Assembly (NCBI GenBank): GCA_001687465.1
Contig: LVLI01000040.1
Coordinates: 48,871 to 112,870 of the forward strand
Length of the DNA: 64,000 nucleotides
Reading direction: 5' to 3'
Source: Halocafeteria seosinensis
Lineage: Eukaryota > Sar > Bigyra > Bicosoecida
Shown: positions 11,561 through 22,473 of the stretch, in pieces
Layout: each line of letters starts with the position of its first letter
Position numbering within the stretch: position 1 is the first letter of the stretch
Program-made: the position numbers and the translations under genes
The notes under the pieces: generated by a model
Database searches by the model: none
Seen by the model: only the letters and a program-made list of their open reading frames with translations
What the model was told of the DNA's origin: nothing

Positions 11561-12531
11561 ATGAGTGAAGAAGATAAGAACAAAGAGCAGGAAGTGGCTG
11601 CGTCCACCTCTCAGATACAGGATGCTGTAAGTGATATGTACCGAGAGCACATGCCGTGAATGGTTTTGCCATTCTACATGAAAAGAGCCCTTACTCTCCG
11701 TGTCATGGCGTATTTAGACTTATTCGTGTTCTTTTTCTTGGTTATACAGGATGTGCAAGCTATGTTTGATCCCTCCAAAAAGAAAAAGAAGAAGAAAGCC
11801 AACCGTAAAGAGCGTAAGTGGACTTCCCAGAAGACAGACACCTCCCCTCATGGTGTGCCATACGAGACTCTTTCCTTGTCTCCCTGAGCAGTGGCTGAAG
11901 GATTAGTACCAGAACAAGGGTTTTCCTCAGTTCCAGTCGAGTTTGCGCCAGACGTGGACGATGGAGAAGAAGAGCCGACGTATGAAGAGGTACGGGGTTT
12001 GTACTCGCTTTATCCTGTTTCCTGCGTGTGTGGTGAGTTACAGAGCATGGTTTGCAGATGCTAGAAAAGGGCTATAATGAAGTGCTGAAGAATAATCCTC
12101 AGTTGACTAGCAAATCACGCAAGAAATTGAAACCTCCTCAGGTTGCGCGAGTGGGTACTACTCGTACTGCTTGGACGAACTTTGGTGAAATCTGCGACTC
12201 ACTTAAGCGCGATTTAAACCACGTTATGACATTTTACTTATCAGAATTGGGTACAACAGGATCTATTGATGGAAAAAGACAGCTCGTCATTAAGGGAAGG
12301 CTGCAAGCCAAGTATATGGAGTCCTTACTGCGCAAGTACATTAGCGAATACGTGACATGTCGAATGTGCCGGTCGTTGGAAACAGAGTTAACGAGAGAGC
12401 CGACAACTCGATTATATTTTATGACCTGCAAAACTTGCGGTTCAAACAGGTCGGTACAAGCTATCAGAACAGGTTTCCAAGCTGTTGCTCGAGGAGAAAG
12501 ACGGCGCGCTCGAATGGCTGCTCAATCATAA
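11561..12531 (+). CDS. EIF2S2: Translation initiation factor eIF2 subunit beta
   Basis: Four exons (11561-11626, 11750-11813, 11892-11989, 12058-12531) give 233 aa. Residues about 26-38 carry a lysine block preceded by MFDPSKK; only one such K-box is present, against three in animals. The C-terminal eIF2B/eIF5 domain includes WTNFGEICDSL, RDLNHVMTFYLSELGT and KGRLQAKYMESLLRKYI. It ends in the C4 zinc ribbon with Cys177, Cys180, Cys200 and Cys203. The protein is part of the eIF2 heterotrimer that delivers initiator Met-tRNA to the 40S subunit; the K-box normally contacts eIF5 and eIF2B-epsilon. The stop codon lies inside the last codons of the opposite-strand pseudouridine synthase, so the coding regions overlap by 10 bp tail to tail. 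It is shorter than most family members because the N-terminal tail is short. Confidence 0.95.
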
Positions 12532-13838
12532 TTGGTGTTGTTTTGGTTGCTAGGGACTGTTGTATCACCTTCATTCTCACTATCATCTTCATCGACGAAT
12601 TGAAATCGCACGCTCTTTGAACTTGAAACTGTACTATCTGTACCCTGCTTTCGAGCGTTTGTTTGAAGGCTTGTGGAGCACTGTTTATCCTCGTTGTGGA
12701 AACTAGTTTGAGCAAGTTCCCTCATTGCTTCCAACCGGTTCTGCGCCGTGGTATCTCCTGCCTTCATAGTATCTGCGATGAACTCATCCTCTTCTTCAGT
12801 ATCTAGTGCACCTGTTTCTTCTGTATCTGTTGCCTCTTCCTCATCATCCAACAGCACGTCTACTGGTCGTGCAGCCTGTTGATACTCAATAAATTTCTGT
12901 GGTAGCGGGGCAGTCACATTTAACCGTATGTTCCGGACCTCCTTGAGAAACTTAACAGAATGAGAGTGCAGCATGACACGCTCAGCAGAGTTTCTCGCAT
13001 GGATCTCCTCTTCATAGCCGTATAAATAATCACCGACGATTGGGTAGCCCAAGTGAGAGAGATGAACGCGAATCTGATGGGTTCTCCCGGTGTTTAGCAC
13101 ACAGTCTACTACAGCATAGCCCTTCCCCTGAGCCACTATAGACACTACTGTGCGCGCCGTCTTGCCGTTGCCTGAGACTTTGAATTTCCACGGGTGATTA
13201 TGATCCCGAGCGATTGGTCCTCGAACGGTCTTGAAATTCCAGGGTGGGTTACCTTGTACAATTGCTCGATAACGTCGCTCAACTGTACCATCGGTCCAGG
13301 CCTCCTGAAGATGTGGCATTAAACTGCGCTTCAGCACAAATACTGAAACCCCCGATGTAATCCTATCCAGCCGATGGATCATTTTAACAAAGCCGGGGAG
13401 TCCATTGTAGTGTAGCGCCAGTAGAGTTTTGACTTCGTGCTCCAGTGGGCTCTGTTGCTCTCTTGGCTCCTCTTCAGAGGACTCTTTTAGTTGGGATAGT
13501 TTTCCAACAGGCTTATTCACCGCTAGAAACCATTTGTTGAGTTTGAGTACCTCAAAGTCAAAGTGTGCATTTTGCCGTGATTCGGCGTCTGGGACAGCAT
13601 CCAGTGGGACTTCCACCACTTCGTACCCTTGCACTTCCTTGCTTAATTTTTTCGTTTTCTTTCCATTGACCGCGACTTTATTGTTGCTAATCAAATCCCG
13701 AGTCCGTCGCCGAGAAATCCCCGAAACATGAGCCAATGCCTTATCTAACCTCTGTGTAGCGTCCACAAGTGCTTCCGGAATGACATACCGACGCGTTCTC
13801 CGGGCGATGTTCACCAAGTGCGTCCGTAGCTGGCTCAT
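12522..13838 (-). CDS. RluA/RluD-type RNA pseudouridine synthase with S4 domain
   Basis: A single exon encodes 438 aa. Residues about 30-78 form an S4 RNA-binding domain (RLDKALAHVSGISRRRTRDLI, then VNGK). The pseudouridine synthase fold begins near residue 95 (FLAVNKPVG). The family HRLD motif at 155-158 supplies the catalytic Asp158, and the later GRTHQIRVHLSHLGYPIVGD block is present. Enzymes of this family isomerise uridine in rRNA or tRNA; the exact target cannot be told. Residues after about 330 are an acidic, low-complexity tail. The basic N-terminus (ARRTRRYVIPEAL) could be an organelle presequence, which would suit an organelle rRNA target, but this is inference. The 3' end overlaps the eIF2-beta CDS by 10 bp. 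Confidence 0.92.
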   Translation of the reverse strand: MSQLRTHLVNIARRTRRYVIPEALVDATQRLDKALAHVSGISRRRTRDLISNNKVAVNGKKTKKLSKEVQGYEVVEVPLDAVPDAESRQNAHFDFEVLKLNKWFLAVNKPVGKLSQLKESSEEEPREQQSPLEHEVKTLLALHYNGLPGFVKMIHRLDRITSGVSVFVLKRSLMPHLQEAWTDGTVERRYRAIVQGNPPWNFKTVRGPIARDHNHPWKFKVSGNGKTARTVVSIVAQGKGYAVVDCVLNTGRTHQIRVHLSHLGYPIVGDYLYGYEEEIHARNSAERVMLHSHSVKFLKEVRNIRLNVTAPLPQKFIEYQQAARPVDVLLDDEEEATDTEETGALDTEEEDEFIADTMKAGDTTAQNRLEAMRELAQTSFHNEDKQCSTSLQTNARKQGTDSTVSSSKSVRFQFVDEDDSENEGDTTVPSNQNNTNYD

Positions 13839-14018
13839 TCACTTGTCTTGCTGAAGCCACATTACACGACTCTTAAAATGGATAACTAAGCCACTCTCGA
13901 CTCATTTAGGACGACAATTCTACCACTACCGGTAATGTGAAGCTCATGGCCAACTAACTTCACATGGTGTTACACCCGAAGCCATGAGTCATGACCCATG
14001 AGGAAGCGTACAACATTT

Positions 14019-14440
14019 GCCAAGTGTGTGGTGACACCACGATCTCAATGTTTTTACGCTACGGGAACTACGAGCCTTACATCTAGTGGAAACAGCTGGG
14101 GAGGGGTGTGCTGTGCCACCTTGTTTGCCAGGAGTATTGAGTATTGCAGGTACAACCGGTACAACCAGAACGTGGTATTGGCTATTGGATGATCGTTGTA
14201 CAGTGTTACGCTGGCTGGAAGTAGATGGAAAATTCACAATGGCTCCAAATATCTCGTTAGGGTCCAATAAATCCCAATAACCCTGCTCAGAGTACAATGA
14301 CACCTCGGACGAATACCCCCTCGTCGGTGGCACAGCGTTTCGCACATTGTATACAAGAAGCGTTACTCACTGTATTGTGACACAATGTTGTCAATGTTCC
14401 ACGCTATGCGAACTACTAGCTTCTTGTGAAAGCAGCGGGG
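14019..14440. repeat. Imperfect direct repeat flanking the GH28 relic
   Basis: Segments 14019-14101 and 14367-14440 share GTGACAC, TCAATGTT, ACGCTA, GAACTA and a later GTG-AAA-CAGC pattern at matching spacing. They bracket the GH28 relic and may be flanks of one duplicated or inserted block. Identity is moderate and was judged by eye. Confidence 0.4.
14171..14278 (+). pseudogene. Decayed fragment of a GH28-like gene
   Basis: The segment matches the coding strand of the GH28-like gene at the window start, in the part that encodes LYNVTLEVDG-LTMAPNIS. Here the frame reads TTGTACAGTGTTACGCTG, then has three extra bases, then continues as EVDGKFTMAPNISLGSNKSQ to a TAA stop at 14278, and an upstream TGA interrupts it. 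The part upstream that encodes the signal peptide is missing. This is a partial, non-functional duplicate about 14 kb from, and inverted to, the parent. Confidence 0.7.
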
Positions 14441-14793
14441 CTGACTGAACTTCGGGTGCTAAAGTCCGTCTTCATTGTGCAATCACGATTACCCAGAAGT
14501 TCATGAGTCGCCCAACACTGTGTTGGCATATTCAACCCCATGAAGCTGTGCCTGTGTGATACTGAAGTATAGATTGCCGTAGTAGAGTCCTTTTAAGAAT
14601 CTTGGACCCCGGTATCGGCGGTATGCTTCGTCGCATGAACTTCACGTGCACGACTCAAGAGCTGTGAGTCATGACCACTGACGCTGTTTGGATTGGTGTG
14701 AAAGGATAACACGAGAAGGAAGGAAACCCTCATTTGGTCAATATTCACATAGTGTGCCTCGCAATTAGCCAAACTGTCGTAGACTTGCAAATC

Positions 14794-17700
14794 ATGCCGA
14801 CGGTAAGTGTTGTGTTCCAGCTGTGTTCTGCACTCCCCTTGGTGCCGTGTTGGAATTCCCTGATTTCATGCATACACATCTGTTCTTTCCCTTCAAACTT
14901 CGTGGGTGCAGTCGGGAACGCACTATGATGCTGCAAAGCAAACTTCAGAGCCACATTCTTACGAAGGAGGTCGTAGTGGCAGAACCACTACCCAGGTGAA
15001 AGAATTCCATGGAACTCACGAACCTCCGCGTACTGGCTTCAAGGCAGGGAAGATCTACTACCGAAGCGCCACGCGGTCGTTTTATCTGTGTTGTGCGTCT
15101 TCGGTGTACTGTTTCCGGATCGATAAAAATGGCTGGTTAGAGCACCTCTATTGGGGACCGTGCATCGACAGTAACGATGACATGACGTACCTGCAGTACG
15201 CCAACGTCGATCTTCCATTTGACCCAAAGGTACGTACCGGTGCCCAGAGTTTCGGGTTCGTTGAATGACTATTCGTTTACGAATTTTCTATTGTGTTTCG
15301 AACGCTATTCATGCGAATCACAGCCGTCTCAGTCAGTGACAGCGGGGGAAGTCATCAGCCAGTTGGCAAAGGAAGATATAGATTCACTCCGGGCAATCTG
15401 GTTTCGAGCGCAAATATATAACTCGGGAACGGAAGATGAAGATTCCATCACAGCTGCAAGGATTGAAAATGCCGCATGGAGGCTCATGCAGATGGATGTA
15501 CACTGTCCTTCAAAAATGAAGAAGCCGCCGAGACACGAAGTATCGACATTGCTTGAGAGCAGCACACTACCAGGGTTCGCGGGTAGTCCTCGGAAAATGG
15601 AAGAAAATGTAGTTGGAGTAACTAATGGAGTTTCTGCGGGGGACGTCAGTCATTCAGAAGACATCGACTTTCAAGGCTCCCGGGATGTTGGCAAAAAGGG
15701 CACCGAGGCATTTTCGAGTCATGGCGCAGCCGAACAACAAGATCCTTCCAGAACGGGATTCGCAAAGGTTGCAGAAGCTATGGCTGCGCTTGCTCAGCCT
15801 CAGCTGGAACAAATGGTTGATGGGTCAGAGACAGGGGAAGAGCCTGAAAATGAGGAATTACCATCGTCTCACCCATATCCGAGTGTTGCCCCACAAGCTC
15901 AAGGGTTGAAAGAGGGTGCGTCAAAACAGAGTATGCCGTCTGTTGTTGAATCCATTTGCCACCCGTGCAAAAATATGAGCCAGCGCTATGCCCGGCATGA
16001 ACATGTTGTCGAACACAAAGTTGCGCAAGACGAAGACAAAGAACAGCGTGCACCAGCCACAGCACTGGGGCACGCTCATGAGTCGGGGAAAGCTCTAAAG
16101 CGCAGAGCAAGAGGGGGTAGTGTTGAGGAAGTCAAACAATTGGTGGAAGAGTCGACGAGAAAAGGCTTTACTCCAGTAGGAGGAGCGGAAACTGTGTCAA
16201 AAGCTCATGCCCCAAGACGGCTTAGGAGAGCTGAGAGTGAGAGTGATCTTGCGCAACTCAAAGCAAACGATGCTGCAGTAGACGTTTCCTCTGGAAAGCA
16301 TAGGGAAAGCTCTAAAACCGCGAATGATTCCTCCACAGGTAAACTCCCCTCTGAAGTTGGGAAACCGACTGATGGAGCAACGGCAACACCGGGACAGCAG
16401 GACGTTCCTCCGATTTCGATGGAGTCGGCGCTCCCAAACCTCGAGCACGATGATGATCATATCCTGATGAACGATGATGCCGGTGATGAAGTAGGAAGGA
16501 ACATGAAACTTCTTGAGTACAGCGATCAAGGAACCGGCGACTACCGCTCCCCTTCGTTCGTTGTTCAATACGAAGATGGAAGTACTATTTCGCCCCTGGT
16601 ATATAAGAACCATTTCATTTATCCAGGTACGTAATCCTAGTTTTGGGATTTCTTGCTCGCTGATGTGTTAGATGAGCATTTTTGCTTGCGTATCATTCGC
16701 AGGGAAAATGCGTATGAGGACTCCGTTGCCTTGTGTTCGTACCGACGAGGAACTGGATGAGGAAGAAGCGTCGACTCTGATTGTTACTTTGCTCGATGAA
16801 TTTACTGGAATGGAAATAGAGTTAGTTTACACCGGTGAGTAGTAGGTTCGGTTGTTTTCTTATTTATTTATACTCACCACTTGGCTTTCGGGGTGTGTGA
16901 CTTCAGTGTTTAGAGACTATGACGCTCTCACTCGCAAGTCTATCGTTCACAACAAGAGCTTCCTGAAAGGCCCCTTCAAAGCAGAACAGGATACGTCAAG
17001 TAGTGAGAAGTCGGACGATCCCCAAACCTCCGCTAACTGGTCTGCGGAACTTGCCGGAGGTCTTGGATGCCAGAGCGAGTACGAAAGGTGGGAAGAACGC
17101 GCCACGGCCTGCGGGTGCCGAGATTCGGCACCTGTTCAGTACTCAATAAATGCGCCTGATCAGTATCACCAGAGCCAAATTCCTGCGGAGGAAATGGAAG
17201 GAGTCTCTACTAGAAATGGACAAACTATTAAAGTATCACGACTGATGAGCTGTTCAGTGGATTTTCACGCTGGGGAATACTACATTTCTCATCTTTCAGG
17301 TATGTGGGTTTACTATCTGCTTGTGTCTGAGACAATAAACGATCTGGACTTCTTTTGTTTGTAATGTTATACAGGAGCTTGGGCGGGTGAAAGACAAATT
17401 TGTACGCGCAGGTGTGATCAAGGCGTTTTCTTTGTGGAGTCACGGCGGGGGACCAGCTCTCACCAGCATAATCCGTTTTTGGCTCTGACGGATGGACCGC
17501 CCTCCGAAAACAGCGGTAGAGCTTACGGCTTTGCCCTCATCTACTCCGGGAATTTCCGCGGCGAAGTGGAAATCAGTGAATCTCGTCGCGCTCGCCTCAA
17601 TATGGGGCTCCAACCGACATCGTTTCAGTGGGATCTGGCTCCAGGGGAATCATTTGAGTCTCCAGAAGTAGTAATGACCTACAGTAGCTCCGGGCTGTCT

Positions 17701-19212
17701 CAAATAAGCCAAAATTTTCACGCCCTTTTCCGGGAAAAAGTCATTCCAAGAGAATTCCGTTGGCATATTTGCCCCGTCCTACTAAATACCTGGGAGGCCA
17801 TGTATTTTGACGTGACGCATGACAAAGTTGTTAAGCTAGCCCAAAGAGCTGCTAACATAGGTGTGGAAATGCTTGTTGTCGATGATGGTTGGTTCCTTGG
17901 GAGAAACGATGATACCTCATCCCTGGGAGACTGGTTCGAAGATACGTCAAAATTGCCATTCGGCTTGCGCGGCTTAGGAGCAGAATTGCGTCGGTTAGGT
18001 TTAAAGTTTGGGATTTGGATAGAGCCTGAGATGGTGAACGTCAAGTCGCGGCTGTATCGCAGACATCCCCACTGGTGTCTCCAGGTGGCAGGACGCGGTC
18101 GCAGCGAAGGACGAAATCAATTAGTGCTAGACTTTTGTCGACCAGAGGTAGTGGAGCACATCAAGAAGACGCTGCTTCGGGTGATCTCCGATGCACAGGC
18201 GGATTACATTAAATGGGACATGAACCGGCATTTGAGTGAAGCCTTTTCAGCTGCTTTGCCTCCAGAGAAGCAAGGGGAAGTCTTCCATCGGTACATGCTC
18301 GGAGTATATCAGGTATTCCAAACCCTAAGGGACAATTTTCCGAATCTACTGATAGAGACTTGCTCGGGTGGTGGTGGCCGCTTTGACGCTGGAATGCTTT
18401 ACTACTCACCTCAAATCTGGGCTTCGGATAACACGGATGCGCTCACTCGGATTAAGATTCAGTACGGTACATCCCTGGCCTACCCTGCTTCATCTTTCGG
18501 CTCACACATCAGCGAAGTTCCTAATCATCAAACATTGCGGCATACTACTCTGAAAACCCGTTTCCTGGTAGCTTTGTGCGGAACGTTCGGCCTTGAAATG
18601 GACCTTGCACCATTCAAGGAATCAGAGCTCGCAGAGCTGGAATACTACATTCAGCTGAGGAAAGAGCTTGCACCGATTACAACATTCGGAAGGTTTTATC
18701 GACTGTGGTCGCCGTTCAAATTTGACTCTGCGGCTTGGATGTTCGTAGTTCACGCGGGCACACTCCGCAGAGCCATGGCTGAAGGCTTTACGCAACCTGC
18801 TTGTGGTGAAAGTTGCCGGATAACCTCCTCCAAGCCACCTACCGAAAGGCTACACGATGGGCATGCGACAAGCGAAGAGTTCTTCTCTCGTCTTCCTGTC
18901 GTAGAACAAGCTCTTGTATGCGCATTCAGTTTGACCAAGGATACTGGCTCCACGTTACCGCGTCTTCGCCTTAAAGGCTTAAACCCTGATAAACGCTATC
19001 GAGTTGTCGAACTTTGTCCAGGAACATTGCGGCGACTTAGCACGGGTAAAATAGTCCATGATCCTGACAATCCAGTATACCAGTTTGGCTCCCCAAGGCC
19101 TCTCATCCTGTCGGGTAAAGCCCTGATGAATGCTGGTCTTCCTGTACGCTTCGAGTTTGATGGAGATAGCGTCGCATTCAAACTCACTGCTCTCCAGGGA
19201 AAGCAGAAGTAA
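14794..19212 (+). CDS. GH36 alpha-galactosidase with large insertions
   Basis: Six exons (14794-14802, 14912-15229, 15324-16626, 16703-16834, 16907-17299, 17375-19212) give 1330 aa; the first exon is only three codons (ATGCCGACG) and is the least certain. The family order is complete: the N-terminal beta-sandwich starts at about residue 40 (FYLCCASSVYCFRI) and resumes at GTGDYRSPSF. Then come GTSSHQHNPF, WEAMYFDV, LVVDDGWF, GIWIEPEMV, the nucleophile Asp1000 in KWDMNR, TCSGGGGRFD, and the acid/base Asp1070 in WASDNTDA. The two aspartates are 70 residues apart, as in bacterial GH36 enzymes. The enzyme releases terminal alpha-galactose from oligosaccharides or glycoconjugates. Normal length is about 730 aa; the excess is a disordered insertion of about 390 residues (110-500) and a second of about 90 residues inside the N-terminal domain. 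No signal peptide is seen. Confidence 0.9.
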
Positions 19213-19390
19213 AGCCAGAGGCTATTACCATCGAACTGTGCAATTGAAAATGAACATTAGTAAATCACTACATATACCATGCTATGTGTGCACATTCATC
19301 ATGCAGTGGGTGTCGTCACCGGAAATACCATTCGGCAGCACTAATTCATCTCTATAAGCTTCACGTGTTCGTAAAGACGGATCATGCCAG

Positions 19391-20350
19391 TTACATGTCT
19401 TGAGCTGTCAGTTGGGTCCAAGGAGCATCTAAAGAGCTTATCCGCAACGTCGGGAATGCGAGCACTCCAACCATTCCAGAAAATAACACGTAAGGAATGG
19501 CTCGAACCAGTCGGTGCTCCACTTCAGCTTCCAAAGCTCTCGCTGTCGGGCGCGTGATAGGAGGAAATCCCAGCAAACCATCTCCAGGCTTCCTAAAACC
19601 TGTAAGCACCGAGTATGGGGAGGGACGCTGCGCAGAATTACCATGATTTCCCTCAGCCGATGGTTCTTGACCCTTCGAATTAACTACAGTTATACGACCT
19701 GTTTTGAGTAAAATGTACGAAACCAGAGATCCAAACGACGGCGACATGTGACTCGCAAAAGGAATTGAAAATAACAATCCTCCAATTCCGCCCCTCCATA
19801 CATGGGAAATGCGATCCCTGGATATACACGCACCCATGATAACGGTGATTAGCAACTTCTTCCGATGCGATCGACGGCTCCTGACTTACCTCGGCCCATT
19901 AGGTTCCGCATAGCGCGTTTCCAAGATATTTAATCGACGGTGCATGTAGCTCCACCAGCCGAAACTTAGTCCGAAAGAAATACATGAACGACCCAAAATT
20001 AGCATATATCGCCTCCTGCGACATAAATCCCGGTACGTGTTCCTGTGCTGCAACACGTTAGCGACGGATTACGGCACTTACATAGGCATCTGTAGATCCT
20101 CATAGTGGGTTCTGGCTTCCAAGTACGCCATAATGGAGCCTACAGGGTATCCCATGACGAGCCCGTAGTACAGACCACATCCTGTTGCATTGCCCCCATC
20201 GGTCGTCCTTATCCATCGTCCGATGGGCGCTGTTAGTCGTCGCCAGAGAGGCTGATGCACTCCTTCCTCATGGTTGTCGTGGTGCTGTGACTGCTGATCG
20301 CTTCGAACGTGGCTTTGGGAACCGTCATCCTTATCCGGAGAAGACGACAT
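19391..20350 (-). CDS. Tim17/Tim22/Tim23-like membrane protein
   Basis: Three exons (20350-20082, 20015-19890, 19817-19391) give 273 aa; an in-frame ATG at 20443 would add 31 residues. The first 65 residues are hydrophilic. Then come hydrophobic, glycine-rich segments: GLYYGLVMGYPVGSIMAYL, MLILGRSCISFGLSFGWWSY, and after a basic loop HVWRGGIGGLLFSIPF and SFGSLVSYILL. The pattern 'GR..iSfG.sFG....h.R...(x)n..RD...hv..GG..G.lFs' is like the Tim17/22/23 (PRAT) family, whose members carry proteins or solutes across mitochondrial or plastid membranes. The match is loose, the tail (residues about 190-250) is not family-like, and it could be another four-span organelle protein. The junctions keep the frame and use standard splice sites. 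Confidence 0.5.
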
Positions 20351-20450
20351 GGTGTGAAATGTGGAACCGACTGCAAAATTGTAGCAAGTAGGTACACGTC
20401 TTCTCTGGTTCAAAGTGAAAGTGTGAGAAGTGGTCGCATCCACTTTTCAG

Positions 20451-20552
20451 CTCTCGTCTCTACGTACATTGACGAGTTTGTTCGGGAACACTCGGAGTGG
20501 AGAGTATAATGTTGCATGCATACAACACTCTTTTCTATGGAGCTCTATACAC
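20451..20552. repeat. Intergenic repeat, copy 1
   Basis: Shares with 21091-21205 the ordered blocks GTACAT, GAGTTTGTTC, ACTC-G-GTGGAG, GTTGCATG-ATGCAACAC (ATACAACAC here) and GAGCTC. The two copies lie in the same orientation, about 640 bp apart. Confidence 0.55.
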
Positions 20553-21090
20553 ACTATACCACACGTACACGTATTACACCGGCAAGCTTCACAACAAGCG
20601 TGGTACGCATAAAACTACAGCTGGATACACCACCGTGGTATAGGATCGGTCCTGTTTGCTATATTCTGCAAGCAAGTGTATGTAAGTTGCTGTGTGCGAA
20701 TTGTAATCTCCTTCCAGGAAACCGGGAAACCATGCTCGCGAATGGTAAATGTGCAACCCATGCGTTGCCCCAACCCAGGAGTGAGTGTTAAGAGAAGAGA
20801 ACTGAGAAAAGAAGAAAACTAGCAGTGAGCGTTGCGGCAGGCTCATCAGCATGGGATGCGCAAGTAGGATGGCTGATAAAAGTGAGTACCGCTTCAACTT
20901 CTGAGGCTAACTTCCTCGCGCCTCGGAGTTTTGTAACAAGTTCCAAGAACCCTGCTCGTATCACCAACAACAGTGCTGCCCAAAACGTGCGAATATGGCA
21001 AGATTTCGTTCGCCGTACCTTTTCCCGGAAAATTGACATACTACCGTAGATTTGAAGAATTCGAGATTACTGTACATCTTACATTCACCA

Positions 21091-21205
21091 CTCTCTCTAT
21101 GTACATGAAAGAGTTTGTTCCAAAATACTCTGTGTGGAGCCTAAAACGTTGCATGTATGCAACACCTTCTTGTTTTTTTTTTCTTTGCTGTAGAGCTCGG
21201 TACAC
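21091..21205. repeat. Intergenic repeat, copy 2
   Basis: Second copy of the repeat at 20451-20552, extended by a T-rich run at about 21172-21184 before GAGCTC. The core GTTGCATGTATGCAAC is a near-perfect palindrome, so the transcript could form a small hairpin. Confidence 0.55.
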
Positions 21206-21401
21206 TTTCAAAGTTGCAACCAGCTTGGTAAGTTCCCAAATGAAACTTTCAACGGTGCAACTTCACATCCATGCATCATTCACAGAAAGGAAGTTGCACC
21301 GTACAACACACGAGAGTACTACAAGTCCCGAGTTTGAAAGCAACTGAGTAAGGTAGATAGCTGGATGCCGCATTCGAGTTGTGTACACTGAATTGGATGC
21401 G

Positions 21402-22150
21402 ATGGCGGCGCTACAACGACCGGTGATCGTGCTCTTGGGGGACAGCATTACGCAGCAAGCGAGCTATGGTTGGCATGGGTTACTCGAGGATTCTCTGCAG
21501 AGGAAGGTACGAGTACGGAATCTGGGATTTTCTCCCACAAGTTGTTGAGAGATTGGTCCTTAAGTCGATTTTTTCAGGTGGATGTACTGAACCGAGGATA
21601 TAGCGGGTACAACACGAAATGGATTCGTAACATTCTTCGGAGTATCTTCCCCCAGGAATTCGATACACAAGTGCCAACAGTAAACCCCGAACTAGTGACG
21701 GTCTTTTTCGGAGCCAACGATAGTGTTAAAGAAGGAGAGGTGCAGCATGTATCCTTGGCGGACTTCGAGGCGAACTTATTATACATAGTCGACTGGCTCA
21801 AAGTGACGACCCAAAGTAAACGAATATTGTTAATTGCACCGCCGCCAGTGGACGAATCTCAGTGGGGTAACCGATCATGCGAACGTGTGAAGAAGTATGG
21901 TCGGACTATTAAGTCCATCAGCCAATGCACTGACTGTAGCTTTTTGGACCTTTACGAGGAATTTATGGCCTATGGCTCGGATAACGGGTCCTTGCTCAAT
22001 GACGGTCTGCATCTGAACGACCAAGGAAATCGAGTGGTATTTGAAGGTGTTAAAAGAGTGATAGAGAAAAATTATCCTGATTTATACGAGCTAGCTCTGG
22101 ATCAAACCGATTGGAAGGATCTTGCTGGAATCGCGGATTCCTCTTCATGA
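21402..22150 (+). CDS. IAH1: SGNH/GDSL esterase, IAH1-like (isoamyl acetate-hydrolysing type)
   Basis: Two exons (21402-21506 and 21578-22150, 71-bp intron) give 225 aa, the usual size of the family. The four SGNH blocks are clear: GDSIT with nucleophile Ser15, RGYSGYNT with Gly45, FFGANDS with Asn82, and DGLHLND with Asp177 and His180. Members hydrolyse short-chain esters such as isoamyl acetate and have no signal peptide, which fits here. The ATG at 21402 was chosen because it places GDSIT at the usual distance; an ATG four bases upstream is out of frame. Confidence 0.93.
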
Positions 22151-22473
22151 ACCTTTCGCCCATGAACCAACTTTTATCAGAGAAGAGGTGAAGCCTCAGA
22201 TATGAAGTGAATTACCGCATTTTAGTCCCTTCAATTCCCATAGAAGTTGCCTGCAGAGTTCTCCACTGGGTAGGTAGGCCTTGGAGGAAATCCAACTTGG
22301 GGTCTAACTTATCCAATCTAAGTTAGATGTGTTTTGTGAGTCGGGTTTGTATGTTTATTTTTCATTGAGACTCAGAAATTCCCACAAACAATGAGTATAT
22401 ATAACACAATCCTCACTGCTGCTGCTGCTGCTGCCAATCTTTAAGTTCAAATTCTAACTTCCACGCGCCCACG
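22151..22473. other. Intergenic / HCF101 5' flank
   Basis: No coding exon. A (CTG)6 microsatellite lies at 22416-22433, about 40 bp before the HCF101 start codon. Confidence 0.5.
22416..22433 (+). repeat. (CTG)6 microsatellite
   Basis: Six perfect CTG units in the likely 5' leader of the HCF101 gene. Confidence 0.9.

Larger units (their letters stand above)
13839..14793. other. Intergenic with GH28 relic and short direct repeats
   Basis: Apart from the GH28 relic (14171-14278) and an imperfect direct repeat (14019-14101 and 14367-14440) I see no coding exon. The right end is the promoter region of the alpha-galactosidase gene. Confidence 0.45.
20351..21401. other. Intergenic with a direct repeat pair
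   Basis: This region lies between the divergent Tim17-like gene and the esterase. It holds two copies of a roughly 100-bp repeat (20451-20552 and 21091-21205). No coding exon was recognised. Confidence 0.45.
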
